Shown here: positions 33,030 through 41,260 of the stretch, one piece after another | Numbering within the stretch: position 1 is the stretch's first letter | Layout: every line of letters begins with the position of its first letter | Source: Streptomyces sp. NBC_01267 | GTDB lineage: Bacteria; Actinomycetota; Actinomycetes; Streptomycetales; Streptomycetaceae | DNA: 64,000 nt | Reading direction: 5' to 3' | Assembly (NCBI RefSeq): GCF_036241575.1 | Contig: NZ_CP108455.1 | Location: 3,158,001-3,222,000, forward strand | Notes under the pieces: generated by a model | The model's database searches: none | Seen by the model: only the letters and a program-made list of their open reading frames with translations | Told to the model about the DNA's origin: nothing | Position numbers and translations under genes: made by a program

Positions 33030-34579
33030 TCAGCCGTCAGACCATCACCCACCCGTTCAACCGCGGCAACTACACGGTCGGCGCCCCCAGCTTCGCCAAG
33101 TGGGCGCAGAACACCCCCATCGGCGACGGCGAGGCCGCGCTCCAGGTGAACCCGGTCGAGGTCCCCGAGACCGTGATCGAGGCGCTGCGTGAGGCCGCGC
33201 ACGCGGTGCACACCTCCCGCGACGAGGTCGTCACCCGGACCCGCGACTGGTGGGCCGGCTCGATGATCGGCGAGACCGAGGGGCGCCCGGCGACCACGGA
33301 CGCCGTGATCGTCGAGGCGGCCGACGCCGACCAGGTCGCGGCCGTGCTGCGGATCTGCCACGCGGCCGGCATCCCGGTCACCCCGTCCGCGGGCCGCTCC
33401 AACGTGACGGGCGCGGCGCTGCCGGTCTTCGGCGGTGTCGTCCTGGACGTCTGCGCGCTGAACCGGATCACCGGCTTCGACGCCGAGTCGAACGTGGTGG
33501 ACGTCGAGGCGGGCATGTTCGGCGACCTCTTCGAGAAGCAGCTCCAGGAGGAGTACGGCGTCACGACCGGCCACTGGCCGTCGGCGTTCGCCGTCTCCAC
33601 GGTCGGCGGCTGGATCGCCTGCCGCGGCGCCGGTCAGCTCTCCACCCGCTACGGCAAGATCGAGGACATGGTCATCGGCGTGGACGTGATCCACGCGGAC
33701 GGCACCCGTGCCACGTACGGCGACTACGCCCGCGCGGCCATCGGCCCCGACCTGCGCCAGCTGTTCGTCGGCTCCGAGGGCACCCTCGGCGTCATCGTCT
33801 CGGCGCGGCTGCGCGTGCACCCGCTGCCGGAGTACGCCAACGCCGTCGCGTACGGCTTCGCGACCTTCGCCGAAGGCCTGGACGCCTGCCGCGAGATCAT
33901 GCAGCGCGGCGCGACCCCGGCCGTACTGCGTCTGTACGACAAGCTGGAGTCGGGCACCCACTTCGGGCACCCGGACACCAACCTCCTGCTGATCGCCGAC
34001 GAGGGCGACCCCACCATCGTCGACGCCTCGATCAAGGTGGCGTCCGAGGTGTGCGCGGCGTTCGGACCCGAGCTGGACAGCAAGGCGGTCTTCGAGCGCT
34101 GGCTGGACGAGCGGATGCTGGTCGGCAAGTCCGCGGACGGCTTCACGCCGGGCCCCGGCTTCGTCGCGGACACCCTGGAGATGGCCGCGTCCTGGACCGA
34201 CCTCCCGGTGATCTACGACGAGGTGGTCGCCGCGATCCAGTCGGTGCCCGGCACCCTGGCGGCCTCGGCCCACCAGTCCCACGCGTACACCGACGGCGCC
34301 TGCGTCTACTTCTCGCTGCGCGGCGAGGTGGCGCCCGAGTCGCGCCGCGACTGGTACCGCTCGGTGTGGGACGCGGCCAACGCCGTGCTCATCAAGCACC
34401 GCGCGGCGCTCAGCCACCACCACGGCTGCGGTCTGCTGCGCGGTCCGTACCTGGAGGAGGCGCTCGGCGCGGGCTTCGCCACGTTCGTCGCGGTGAAGAC
34501 GGCCCTCGACCCGACCGGGATTCTCAACCCTGGCAAACTGGGGCTTCCCAGCCGATTCGGTACGTCTCCGCTGAACTGA
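33026..34579 (+). CDS. FAD-binding oxidase, alkyl-DHAP synthase (AGPS)-like
   Basis: A 517-residue VAO/PCMH-family flavoprotein. The FAD domain spans about residues 90-270 (VTPSAGRSNVTGA, VDVEAGMFGDLFE, PSAFAVSTVGGWIACRGAGQLSTRYGKIEDM in essence, FVGSEGTLGVIV). The C-terminal cap holds the features of alkyldihydroxyacetone-phosphate synthase: TDGACVYFSL with Tyr428 at the place of the AGPS catalytic tyrosine, and the SHHHGCG triple histidine (464-466). AGPS forms an ether bond by swapping the acyl group of acyl-DHAP for a fatty alcohol; bacterial relatives are mostly uncharacterised. Translation is coupled to the GlpD-like gene by ATGA overlap. I infer action on a glycerol or DHAP-phosphate ether or ester, in either direction. 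Confidence 0.88.
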   Translation: MISRQTITHPFNRGNYTVGAPSFAKWAQNTPIGDGEAALQVNPVEVPETVIEALREAAHAVHTSRDEVVTRTRDWWAGSMIGETEGRPATTDAVIVEAADADQVAAVLRICHAAGIPVTPSAGRSNVTGAALPVFGGVVLDVCALNRITGFDAESNVVDVEAGMFGDLFEKQLQEEYGVTTGHWPSAFAVSTVGGWIACRGAGQLSTRYGKIEDMVIGVDVIHADGTRATYGDYARAAIGPDLRQLFVGSEGTLGVIVSARLRVHPLPEYANAVAYGFATFAEGLDACREIMQRGATPAVLRLYDKLESGTHFGHPDTNLLLIADEGDPTIVDASIKVASEVCAAFGPELDSKAVFERWLDERMLVGKSADGFTPGPGFVADTLEMAASWTDLPVIYDEVVAAIQSVPGTLAASAHQSHAYTDGACVYFSLRGEVAPESRRDWYRSVWDAANAVLIKHRAALSHHHGCGLLRGPYLEEALGAGFATFVAVKTALDPTGILNPGKLGLPSRFGTSPLN

Positions 34580-34620
34580 CCCAGCGGGCACCCACCCGCC
34601 CGTCCCAGGCAGGCATCCGT

Positions 34621-35277
34621 ATGAGCTCCTCCCCCCGGCCCGGCGCCGCACTCGATCCCCGGCTCGCCCCGGCCTTCGCCGAGGTGCCGGTGATCGCGTC
34701 GGTCGTCGGCGCCCAGCCGCTGCGGCAGTTCCTGACCGCACCGGTCAAGGTGTGCATCCTCGCGTCGTTCGCCGTGGGGCAACTGCCCCAGGTCGTACCG
34801 GCGCTGGGCCGGGCGGGGAAGACCGTGTTCGTGAACGTCGACAGCAGCCCCGGTCTGGCACAGGACCGGGGCGCGCTGGAGTTCATCAAGAACATGGGCG
34901 CCCACGGCGTGGTGAGCACCCGGCTCTCCCTCATAGAGAAGGGCCGCCCGCTCGGCCTGCTGACGATGATGAAGGTCTTCGTCACCGACCGGTCCAACCT
35001 GCGCCGCTCCACCGACGCGATCTCCCGCGGGGCGCCCGACCTGGTCGAGATCATGCCCGCCCCGATCATCGGCCGGATGAGCGCGCAGGCCCAGCGCGCG
35101 ATGTCCCCGTCGGTCGCCGCGGGCTTCGTGGAAACCCCCGCGGACGTGGCACTCGCGCTGGCCCTCGGGTCGGTGGCCGCCGCCACGTCCGATCCCCGCC
35201 TCTGGCACCTGCGCCGCGACCAGCTGCCGCCGGTCCCGCCGTCCGCCCTCAAGAGGCCCGCCACACCCCAGGAGTAA
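34621..35277 (+). CDS. GlpP-family glycerol-3-phosphate-responsive antiterminator
   Basis: A 218-residue GlpP protein, a TIM-barrel-like RNA-binding regulator. In Bacillus it binds glycerol 3-phosphate and prevents termination in glp leader RNAs. Visible family features are PVIASVVGAQPLRQFLT near the start, KTVFVNVDSSPGLAQDRGALEFIK (the H/N-x-D region), GAHGVVSTRLSLIEKGRPLGLLTMMKVFVTDRSNLRRS in essence, and PDLVEIMPAPIIGRM. It is the fifth gene of the operon, 42 bases after the AGPS-like gene, whose own promoter leader carries a terminator hairpin at 28102-28152, the obvious target. A weak AGG lies before the ATG. This is an unusual regulatory mode for a high-GC actinomycete. Confidence 0.87.
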   Translation: MSSSPRPGAALDPRLAPAFAEVPVIASVVGAQPLRQFLTAPVKVCILASFAVGQLPQVVPALGRAGKTVFVNVDSSPGLAQDRGALEFIKNMGAHGVVSTRLSLIEKGRPLGLLTMMKVFVTDRSNLRRSTDAISRGAPDLVEIMPAPIIGRMSAQAQRAMSPSVAAGFVETPADVALALALGSVAAATSDPRLWHLRRDQLPPVPPSALKRPATPQE

Positions 35278-35282
35278 CCCCC

Positions 35283-35585
35283 ATGACGTACGTGGTCATA
35301 GCCCGCTACCGCACCCGGCCCGGCGCGGAACAGACCGTCCTCGCCCTCCTCGACACGATGTCCGCCGCCTCCCGCCAGGAGCCCGGCAACCTCGGCTACC
35401 GCGTCCACCAGGGCACCGAGGACCCGCGGGCGGTCGTGCTGTACGAGGAGTACGCGACCGAGGCCGACTTCACCGCCCACTGCGCCACCCCGCACTTCCA
35501 GGAGATCGTGCTCGGCCAGGTCGTGCCGCTCCTGGAGAGCCGCGACGTACTGCGCTGCGCCCCGCGTCCGGAGGTGACGGCGTGA
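35283..35585 (+). CDS. ABM-fold (antibiotic biosynthesis monooxygenase-like) small protein
   Basis: A 100-residue dimeric alpha/beta-barrel (ABM) protein: VVIARYRTRPGAEQTVLALLDTMSAASRQEPGNLGY, then VVLYEEYATEADFTAHCATPHF, the classic strand-helix-strand pattern. Members act as small cofactor-free oxygenases, isomerases or quinone/aldehyde handling proteins. It begins five bases after the glpP stop, and its own stop overlaps the alcohol dehydrogenase start as GTGA. Its presence in a catabolic operon suggests an accessory oxidation or detoxification role. Confidence 0.85.
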   Translation: MTYVVIARYRTRPGAEQTVLALLDTMSAASRQEPGNLGYRVHQGTEDPRAVVLYEEYATEADFTAHCATPHFQEIVLGQVVPLLESRDVLRCAPRPEVTA

Positions 35586-36784
35586 AGACCCGCGCGGTGG
35601 TGCTGCGTGACGTGTCGACGGCGCGCCCCTACTCCGGGACCCGTCCCGTCGAGGTGGAGGAACTGACCCTGGGCGGTCCGCGCGAGGGCGAGGTCCTGGT
35701 CCGGGTGACCGCCGCCTCCCTCTGCCACTCCGACCTCTCGGTCGTCAACGGCGACCGGGTCCGCCCGCTCCCGATGGCCCTCGGCCACGAGGCGGTGGGC
35801 GTGGTCCAGGAGACCGGCCCCGGCGTGCGCCGGTTCTCCCCCGGCGACCACGTGGCGCTGGTGTTCGTCCCCAGCTGCGGCTTCTGCGGCGACTGCGCGG
35901 CGGGCCGCCCGGCGCTGTGCGCGCAGGCGGCGGCGGCCAACGGCTCGGGCGGCCTGCTGCACGGTCCGTCGCTCCTCCGGGACTCGGCCGGCCGGACGGT
36001 CCACCACCAGCTGGGGGTCTCCGCGTTCGCCGAACTCACCGTGGTGGCACAGGAGTCGCTGGTCCCGATCCCCAAGGACGTCCCGTTCACGGTCGCGTCG
36101 ATGTTCGGCTGCGCGGTCCTGACGGGCGCGGGCGCGGTCATCAACACGGCGGCCCTGCGCCCCGGCCAGTCGGCGGTCGTCTACGGCCTCGGCGGTGTGG
36201 GCCTGTCCGCGGTGCTCGGCGCGCGGGCGGCGGGCGCCTACCCGATCATCGCGGTCGACCCGGTCGAGGAGAAGCGCGCCCTGGCGCTCCAGCTGGGCGC
36301 GACCCATGCGTACGCACCCGCCGACGCGCTCGCCGCGATCCGTGAACTGACCTCCGGCGGCCCCGAGTTGGCGGTGGAGGCGGTGGGCAGCCCCAAGGTC
36401 ATGGCCGAGTGCCTGACCGCGGTGGCCCGGGGCGGCAGGGTCGTCTCGGTGGGTCTCCCGGCCCCCGACCGCGTACTGGAGGTGCCGGCCCTGGCCTTCG
36501 CGGGCGAGGGCAAGTCCCTGCTCGGCTCCTACATGGGCGACGCGGTGCCGCGCCGGGACATCCCCCGCTTCCTCGACCTGTGGCGCGCGGGCCTGATGCC
36601 GGTGGAGAAGATGCACACCGGGACGCTCCCGCTGACCGGCATCAACGACGCGCTGGAGGAGCTGGCCTCGGGCCGGGCGATCCGGCAGGTGCTGGACACG
36701 TCGGGGGCGCTGGGCAATGAAGGCGCTGAGGGCACTGAAGTAGCGACGGCGCCGACGGGAGTAGCAACGGCGTCGGCGGGCTGA
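35582..36784 (+). CDS. Zinc-dependent alcohol dehydrogenase (MDR family)
   Basis: A 400-residue medium-chain dehydrogenase. Catalytic zinc ligands are Cys48 (SLCHSDLS) and His69-Glu70 (LGHEAVG). The structural zinc cysteines are Cys99, 102, 105 and 113 (CGFCGDCAAGRPALC). The NAD fold is VVYGLGGVGLSAVLGARAAG. It should oxidise an alcohol to an aldehyde or ketone, or the reverse. The C-terminal 25 residues are an Ala/Thr/Gly-rich extension beyond the family norm. It is the last gene of the operon (GTGA overlap with the ABM gene) and is followed by a strong terminator. In this context the substrate may be an alcohol released from the imported polyol ether. Confidence 0.92.
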   Translation: MKTRAVVLRDVSTARPYSGTRPVEVEELTLGGPREGEVLVRVTAASLCHSDLSVVNGDRVRPLPMALGHEAVGVVQETGPGVRRFSPGDHVALVFVPSCGFCGDCAAGRPALCAQAAAANGSGGLLHGPSLLRDSAGRTVHHQLGVSAFAELTVVAQESLVPIPKDVPFTVASMFGCAVLTGAGAVINTAALRPGQSAVVYGLGGVGLSAVLGARAAGAYPIIAVDPVEEKRALALQLGATHAYAPADALAAIRELTSGGPELAVEAVGSPKVMAECLTAVARGGRVVSVGLPAPDRVLEVPALAFAGEGKSLLGSYMGDAVPRRDIPRFLDLWRAGLMPVEKMHTGTLPLTGINDALEELASGRAIRQVLDTSGALGNEGAEGTEVATAPTGVATASAG

Positions 36785-36806
36785 GAGCGGCTCCATCCGT
36801 ACACCG

Positions 36807-36846
36807 TTCGGCCACTGCCGGGGCAGCACGCCCGGCAGTGGCCGAA
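36807..36846. terminator. Strong terminator at the end of the GlpP operon
   Basis: A perfect 16-base-pair stem (36807-36822 with 36831-36846) with an eight-base loop, beginning TTCGG and ending CCGAA. It lies between the alcohol dehydrogenase and the convergent DUF488 gene and can serve both. Confidence 0.8.
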
Positions 36847-36898
36847 ACGCGTTTCGGGCCCCCGGCCCCTTGCGTCCGAGTCCTGTTCAGGCCCCGGC

Positions 36899-37273
36899 TC
36901 AGGCCCCGGCCCGGCCCTTGCGGGAGAGCCGTTCGGCGAGGACCGCGGCCTGACTGTGCTCCAGGTCCCGGCTCGCGGTCAGCAGGGTCACCGGCCCCTT
37001 CCCGGCGAGATCACCGAGGCGCTCGAACGCCTGCTGATGTTCGCTGTCGCGAAGTTCGACGAGGTAGCGGCGCCGGAACTCCTGATACCGCTCCGGATCG
37101 TGCCCGTACCACTTGCGCAGCTCGGTCGACGGCGCGACCTCGCGCATCCACTCGTCGAGATGGGCGTCCTCTTTGCGTATGCCACGCGGCCAGATCCGGT
37201 CCACCAGCACCCGGGTGCCGTCCTGCGGCGTGGTGTCGTCATAGATCCGGTGATAGCCGACGTTCTCCGCCAT
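36899..37273 (-). CDS. DUF488 family protein
   Basis: A 124-residue DUF488 (YeaO-type) protein: YDDTTPQDGTRVLVDRIWPRGI, DEWMREVAPSTELRKWYGHDPERY, and GPVTLLTASRDLEHSQAAVLAERL. The family is widespread and of unknown function, often linked to stress. I use ATG 37273 (MAENVGYHRIYD), the usual family start; the frame is open upstream to 37417. Single gene, convergent with the alcohol dehydrogenase. Confidence 0.88.
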   Translation of the reverse strand: MAENVGYHRIYDDTTPQDGTRVLVDRIWPRGIRKEDAHLDEWMREVAPSTELRKWYGHDPERYQEFRRRYLVELRDSEHQQAFERLGDLAGKGPVTLLTASRDLEHSQAAVLAERLSRKGRAGA

Positions 37274-37426
37274 GGCGTCCTCCGCGACGTAACCGTGCGC
37301 CCGCCCGGCCTGCCGGGTTCCGCGGGCGGCCTCCATCGAGCCTAGGCCGTCGCACGCCGGGCCGCCTGGCGTGGCCGAAATATTTCGTCCTTCCTCTTGA
37401 CGGCGGCCGGGGTGCACCCCGACTCT

Positions 37427-37455
37427 CTAAAGCATCTTAAGTAAAGCCTCTTTAG
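37427..37455 (+). promoter_or_regulatory. Candidate operator in front of the ROK regulator
   Basis: An AT-rich island just before the ROK gene holds CTAAAG (37427), the palindrome CTTAAG (37436) and CTTTAG (37450); the outer two form an inverted repeat. A TTGACG at 37397-37402 may be the -35 box. Autoregulation by the ROK protein is likely but not shown. Confidence 0.5.
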
Positions 37456-37471
37456 GAAGCGTTCTCACTCC

Positions 37472-38662
37472 ATGGCCGAATCCGCCGTCCCCCCTGCCAG
37501 GTCCCGCCGTCCGCAGCGCAGTCTGCTCCAGGTGCCTGCGCTGGAGCGGCGGCCTCCGGAGCGGACCAAGGCGAGCACGCTGGACAGCCGGGTGCACAAC
37601 CGGTCGCTGGTGCTGGCGACGCTGTACCACGAGGGCCCCCGGAGCCGTTCGGAGATCGCACGGGCGACCCGGCTGACCGCGCCGACCATCTCCGCGCTGG
37701 TCGCGGACCTGGAGGAGGACGGGCTCGTCGCCGACATCGGCCCGCGCCAGGACGGCACCCGGCTCGGCAAGCCCGCGAGCCTCGTCCGGATCGAGGACGA
37801 CGCGGTGAACCTCGTGGTGCTCGACCTGTCGCACAACGACCGGTTCAGCGGCGCGGTGCTCAACCTGCGGGGCGAGGCCGTCGAACGCCGGGACGTACCG
37901 CTCGGCAACGCCCTCGGCCGGGCGGCCCACGAACTGGTGCTCCGGCTCACCGCCGAACTGGTCGAGGCGGCGCCGCGCCGGGTCCTCGGGATCGGCGTCG
38001 GCTCGCCGGGCATCATCGACGACTCCGGGGTCATCCGTCTCGCCGCCCATCTCGGCTGGACGGACCTGCCGTTGGCGGCGGAGCTGACCGAGCACTTCGG
38101 CATCCCGGCGTACGTCGGCAACGACGTGAACCTCGCGGCGCTGGGGGTGCTGCACTTCCGGGACGCGCGGACCCAGAACCTCATGGTGATCTCGATCGAG
38201 CACGGTGTCGGCGCGGGGCTGATCGTCGGCGGCGAACGCGTCGAGGGAGAGCAGTTCGCGGCGGGCGAGATCGGGCACGTCACCGTCGACGAGGACGGCG
38301 AGCTGTGCATGTGCGGGCGGCGCGGCTGCCTCGATCTGGCCATCGACGCGGGCCACTTGAGCAGGCGCCTGGAGCTGGCGGCCGAGGAGGAGTGGCCCGC
38401 GCTCCGGTCGGAGGCGGGCCGGGCGCTCGGCGCCGTACTCGCCCCGATCATCAGCGTCCTGAACCTGAACGAGATCGTGCTGACCGGCCCGCCCGAACTG
38501 GTCGACGGCGAATTCCTGGACGCCGCACGGGAGGTCGTACGGGCGCGCACGCTCGGCCCGGTCAACGTCGCTCTCGACATCCGTTCCCTCGCCGGGGACA
38601 CCGATCTGACCCTGCTCGGCGGTGCGTGTCTGGTGCTCGCCGCGGAGCTGGGGGTGCTGTGA
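37472..38662 (+). CDS. ROK-family transcriptional regulator of the amino-sugar locus
   Basis: A 396-residue ROK regulator. The winged helix-turn-helix is about residues 38-90 (RSEIARATRLTAPTISALVADLEEDGLV). The sugar-kinase-like domain follows: LGIGVGSPGIIDDSG, GNDVNLAALGVLHF, EHGVGAGLIVGGERVEG and the zinc-binding cluster GEIGHVTVDEDGELCMCGRRGCLD with C-x-C-x4-C. The zinc site is intact. It is transcribed toward an ABC importer and GH20 genes, so it probably senses an amino sugar or chitobiose-type ligand. The first 35 residues are an unconserved basic extension. Start ATG 37472 has GGAAG upstream. Confidence 0.9.
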   Translation: MAESAVPPARSRRPQRSLLQVPALERRPPERTKASTLDSRVHNRSLVLATLYHEGPRSRSEIARATRLTAPTISALVADLEEDGLVADIGPRQDGTRLGKPASLVRIEDDAVNLVVLDLSHNDRFSGAVLNLRGEAVERRDVPLGNALGRAAHELVLRLTAELVEAAPRRVLGIGVGSPGIIDDSGVIRLAAHLGWTDLPLAAELTEHFGIPAYVGNDVNLAALGVLHFRDARTQNLMVISIEHGVGAGLIVGGERVEGEQFAAGEIGHVTVDEDGELCMCGRRGCLDLAIDAGHLSRRLELAAEEEWPALRSEAGRALGAVLAPIISVLNLNEIVLTGPPELVDGEFLDAAREVVRARTLGPVNVALDIRSLAGDTDLTLLGGACLVLAAELGVL

Positions 38663-38678
38663 CACGGGCCCACCCCCC

Positions 38679-38768
38679 TGTACCGGTCGGCCCCCAGGTT
38701 CCGGTCGGCCCCCCTGTACCGGCCGGCCCCCACGAACCGGTCGGCCCCCATGTACCGGTCGGCCCTAC
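38679..38768. repeat. Five tandem 18-bp repeats upstream of the ABC importer
   Basis: Five consecutive 18-base units with the shared core CCGGTCGGCCCCC fill 38679-38768, in the 188-base gap between the ROK gene and the binding-protein gene. Units differ at the first four positions (TGTA, GGTT, TGTA, CGAA, TGTA). No gene is seen. The exact 18-base phasing could place operator half-sites at regular spacing, or it may be a replication-slippage array. Confidence 0.85.
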
Positions 38769-38850
38769 CCGCGCGCTGTCCTGCGACCTTCTCCGCGTTC
38801 CCCACGCCCTTCTTCCTGCTTGATCCTTCCCCTTACTCACAGGAGTTGCG

Positions 38851-40176
38851 ATGAAACACTCACGGTTCGCCGCGGCCGGCGCCCTCGGACTGGCTTCGGT
38901 TCTCACCCTGACCGGCTGCCACGGCTCCGGAACGGGCGGCTCCGGCGGCGGGGATCAGAAGGTCTCCGCCGCGAAGAGCACGGGCAAGACCCTCACCGTC
39001 TGGGTCATGCAGGACGACTACTCCCCCGAGTCGCTCGCGGCGATGAAGAAGGCGTTCACCGAGAAGACCGGCGCCAAGGTCAGCATGCAGACGCAGAGTT
39101 GGGACGGCATCGCCACCAAACTCACCACGGCGCTGGCCACCGACACCCCGCCGGACGTGCTGGACCTCGGCAACACCCAGGTCGCGAGCTACGCCTCCAG
39201 CGGTGGCCTGATGGACCTGACCTCGTACGCCAAGGACCTCAAGCAGGGCCAGAAATGGCTCCCCGGCCTGGAGGACCCCTCCACCGTCGACGGCAGGCTG
39301 TACGCCGTGCCGGGCTTCGCCGCCGCGCGCGCCGTGATCTACAACAAGACGATGTGGGCGAAGGCCGGCGTCAAGCAGGCGCCGAAGACCTACGAGGAAC
39401 TGACCGCGGCCCTGACGAAGGTCAGGACGGCCAACAAGGCCTCCGACTTCTCGCCGTTCTACCTGCCCGGCCAGCACTGGGCCACCGGGCTGCAGTTCGT
39501 CTGGGACGCGGGGGGCGAGATAGCCACCCGGAAGGGCGACAAGTGGACGGGCGGCTTCGGTACCGCCAAGGGGCAGGCCGGTCTCGCCGCGTTCAAGAAG
39601 TTCCAGAACGCGTACTCGTCGCCCGCCTCCCGTACCGCCGACCCGCAGAACCCCGACCAGCTCCAGGTCTTCGCCGACGGCAAGGCGGGCGCCATCACCG
39701 CGACCAGCGGGCAGATCGCCCAGATCGAGAAGGCCAACCCCAAGCTCACGGACGCCGACCTGGGGTCGTTCCCGCTGCCGGGCGCCTCCGGCCACGCACA
39801 GCCGGTGATGCTGGGCGGCGCCGTGTGGGGCGTGGCGGCCAAGAGCAAGCACCAGGACCTGGCTCTCCAGTGGATGAAGATCGCCGCGAGCCCGGCCGTC
39901 CAGGACACGTGGATCGTCGGACACGACGGCTGGAACCCGAACAGCGCCGAGGCGAACGAGAAGGCCATGGGCAAGGCCGCCCCGCTCAAGAAGGGCTTCT
40001 TCGAGGCCGCGCTGAACTCCCGGGCCACCCCGGCCAGCCCGAAGTGGGCGGCGCTGGAGGCGGACAAGTCCGTCAACCAGCTGTTCTCGGCGGTCGCTTC
40101 CGGCAAGAAGTCCCCGGCGGACGCGGCCGGGATCTTCGACGCGGCGGTGGACAAGGCCCTCAATGCGACCGGCTGA
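38851..40176 (+). CDS. ABC importer substrate-binding lipoprotein (NgcE-like)
   Basis: A 441-residue family 1 extracellular sugar-binding protein. The signal peptide ends in the lipobox LTGC (Cys about 24), followed by a Gly/Ser linker, so it is a lipoprotein on the outer face of the membrane. TLTVWVMQDDYSPESLAAM and VSMQTQSWDGIATKLTTALATDTPPDVLDLGNTQ are typical of the family, as is the later QLQVFADGKAGAITATSG. AGGAG is seven bases before the ATG. It is the first gene of an importer with two permeases overlapping it and a GH20. Closest resemblance by recall is to N-acetylglucosamine/chitobiose binding proteins (NgcE); ligand inferred. Confidence 0.88.
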   Translation: MKHSRFAAAGALGLASVLTLTGCHGSGTGGSGGGDQKVSAAKSTGKTLTVWVMQDDYSPESLAAMKKAFTEKTGAKVSMQTQSWDGIATKLTTALATDTPPDVLDLGNTQVASYASSGGLMDLTSYAKDLKQGQKWLPGLEDPSTVDGRLYAVPGFAAARAVIYNKTMWAKAGVKQAPKTYEELTAALTKVRTANKASDFSPFYLPGQHWATGLQFVWDAGGEIATRKGDKWTGGFGTAKGQAGLAAFKKFQNAYSSPASRTADPQNPDQLQVFADGKAGAITATSGQIAQIEKANPKLTDADLGSFPLPGASGHAQPVMLGGAVWGVAAKSKHQDLALQWMKIAASPAVQDTWIVGHDGWNPNSAEANEKAMGKAAPLKKGFFEAALNSRATPASPKWAALEADKSVNQLFSAVASGKKSPADAAGIFDAAVDKALNATG

Positions 40177-41260
40177 CGGAGCGGGCCGCACCCGCACGCC
40201 GGGCGCCCGCGACCTGCTCACCGAGGACCGGGACCCCGCAGAACGTAAGTCGGAACGCAAGTCGGCACGTACGTCGAAACGCAAGCCCCGCCACGAGCCG
40301 GGCCGGGAGCCGGATGCGGAAGCGCCCGCCACGGCTCGTACCGGACGGCCCGGAGAGCGGCCGGTGAAGCCCCGCCGGCAGTGGGCGGTGGTGTGGCTGC
40401 TCACGCCCGCCGGGCTGGTGATGGCCGCCTTCAGCGTGGCGCCCGTACTGTTCCTGATCTTCACCTCGTTCACGGACTACAACCAACGCACCCTGTTCAC
40501 CGGCGAGTTCAACATGGTCGGCACCCAGCAGTACGCCGACATGTTCTCCGACCCGGAGTTCTGGAAGTCGCTGGTGCGCAGCGTGCTGTTCACCGTGGCC
40601 ATGGTCGCGGGCAGCATCGTGATCGGCATGGGTGTGGCCCAGCTCCTCACCCGGTTGCGCACCGCGATGCGGATGACGGTGACGGTCGTCCTGATCTTCG
40701 CCTGGGCCATGCCGAACGTCGCCTCCTCCCTGGTGTGGAAGTGGCTGTTCCAGCCCGGCTACGGGGTCGTCAACTGGCTGCTCACCCAGGTGCACGTGTT
40801 CGGCGACATGACCAACACCGACTGGGGGCAGAACGCCTCGCTCGCGTACGTGTCGATCTGGCTGCTGGTGGTGTGGCAGGCGGTGCCGTTCATCGCGCTG
40901 ACCCTGTACGCGGGGCTCACGCAGATGCCCGTGGAGCTGCCCGAGGCCGCGCGGCTGGACGGGGCGGGCGAGTGGCGGGTGTGGTGGTCGGTGACGCTGC
41001 CGTTCCTGCGCCCGACCCTGCTGCTCGTCACGATCATGTCGGTGATCTGGGACTTCAACGTCTTCAACCAGATCTGGCTGGTCTCCGCGGGCGGCCCCGA
41101 CTCGGCGACGAGCACGCTGGGGATCTTCGCGTACAAGACGGCGTTCGTATCGTTCCGGATCGGTCAGGGCGCGGCCCTGTCGGTCATCACCACCGCAATC
41201 CTGCTGGGGATCACCGCTGTGTACATCCGCAACCTGCTGCGCTCGGGGGAGGATCTGTGA
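40163..41260 (+). CDS. ABC sugar importer permease (MalF/NgcF-like)
   Basis: A 365-residue inner-membrane permease. A charged N-terminal extension of about 70 residues, rich in Arg and Lys, precedes six helices starting at AVVWLLTPAGLVMAAFS. The coupling loop is ELPEAARLDGAGEWRVWWSVTLPFLRP, the E-A-A-x3-G motif that contacts the ATPase. The start at ATG 40163 overlaps the binding-protein gene by 14 bases. No ATPase gene is present, as usual in Streptomyces sugar importers that share MsiK. Confidence 0.88.
   Translation: MRPADGAGRTRTPGARDLLTEDRDPAERKSERKSARTSKRKPRHEPGREPDAEAPATARTGRPGERPVKPRRQWAVVWLLTPAGLVMAAFSVAPVLFLIFTSFTDYNQRTLFTGEFNMVGTQQYADMFSDPEFWKSLVRSVLFTVAMVAGSIVIGMGVAQLLTRLRTAMRMTVTVVLIFAWAMPNVASSLVWKWLFQPGYGVVNWLLTQVHVFGDMTNTDWGQNASLAYVSIWLLVVWQAVPFIALTLYAGLTQMPVELPEAARLDGAGEWRVWWSVTLPFLRPTLLLVTIMSVIWDFNVFNQIWLVSAGGPDSATSTLGIFAYKTAFVSFRIGQGAALSVITTAILLGITAVYIRNLLRSGEDL

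Noticed and set aside
38679..38768. Possible CRISPR array
   Set aside because: The 18-bp units are directly adjacent with no spacers and no cas genes are present.
37274..38850. DasR-type operator near the amino-sugar genes
   Set aside because: I looked for the TGGTCTAGACCA-like palindrome upstream of the ROK and binding-protein genes and did not see one.
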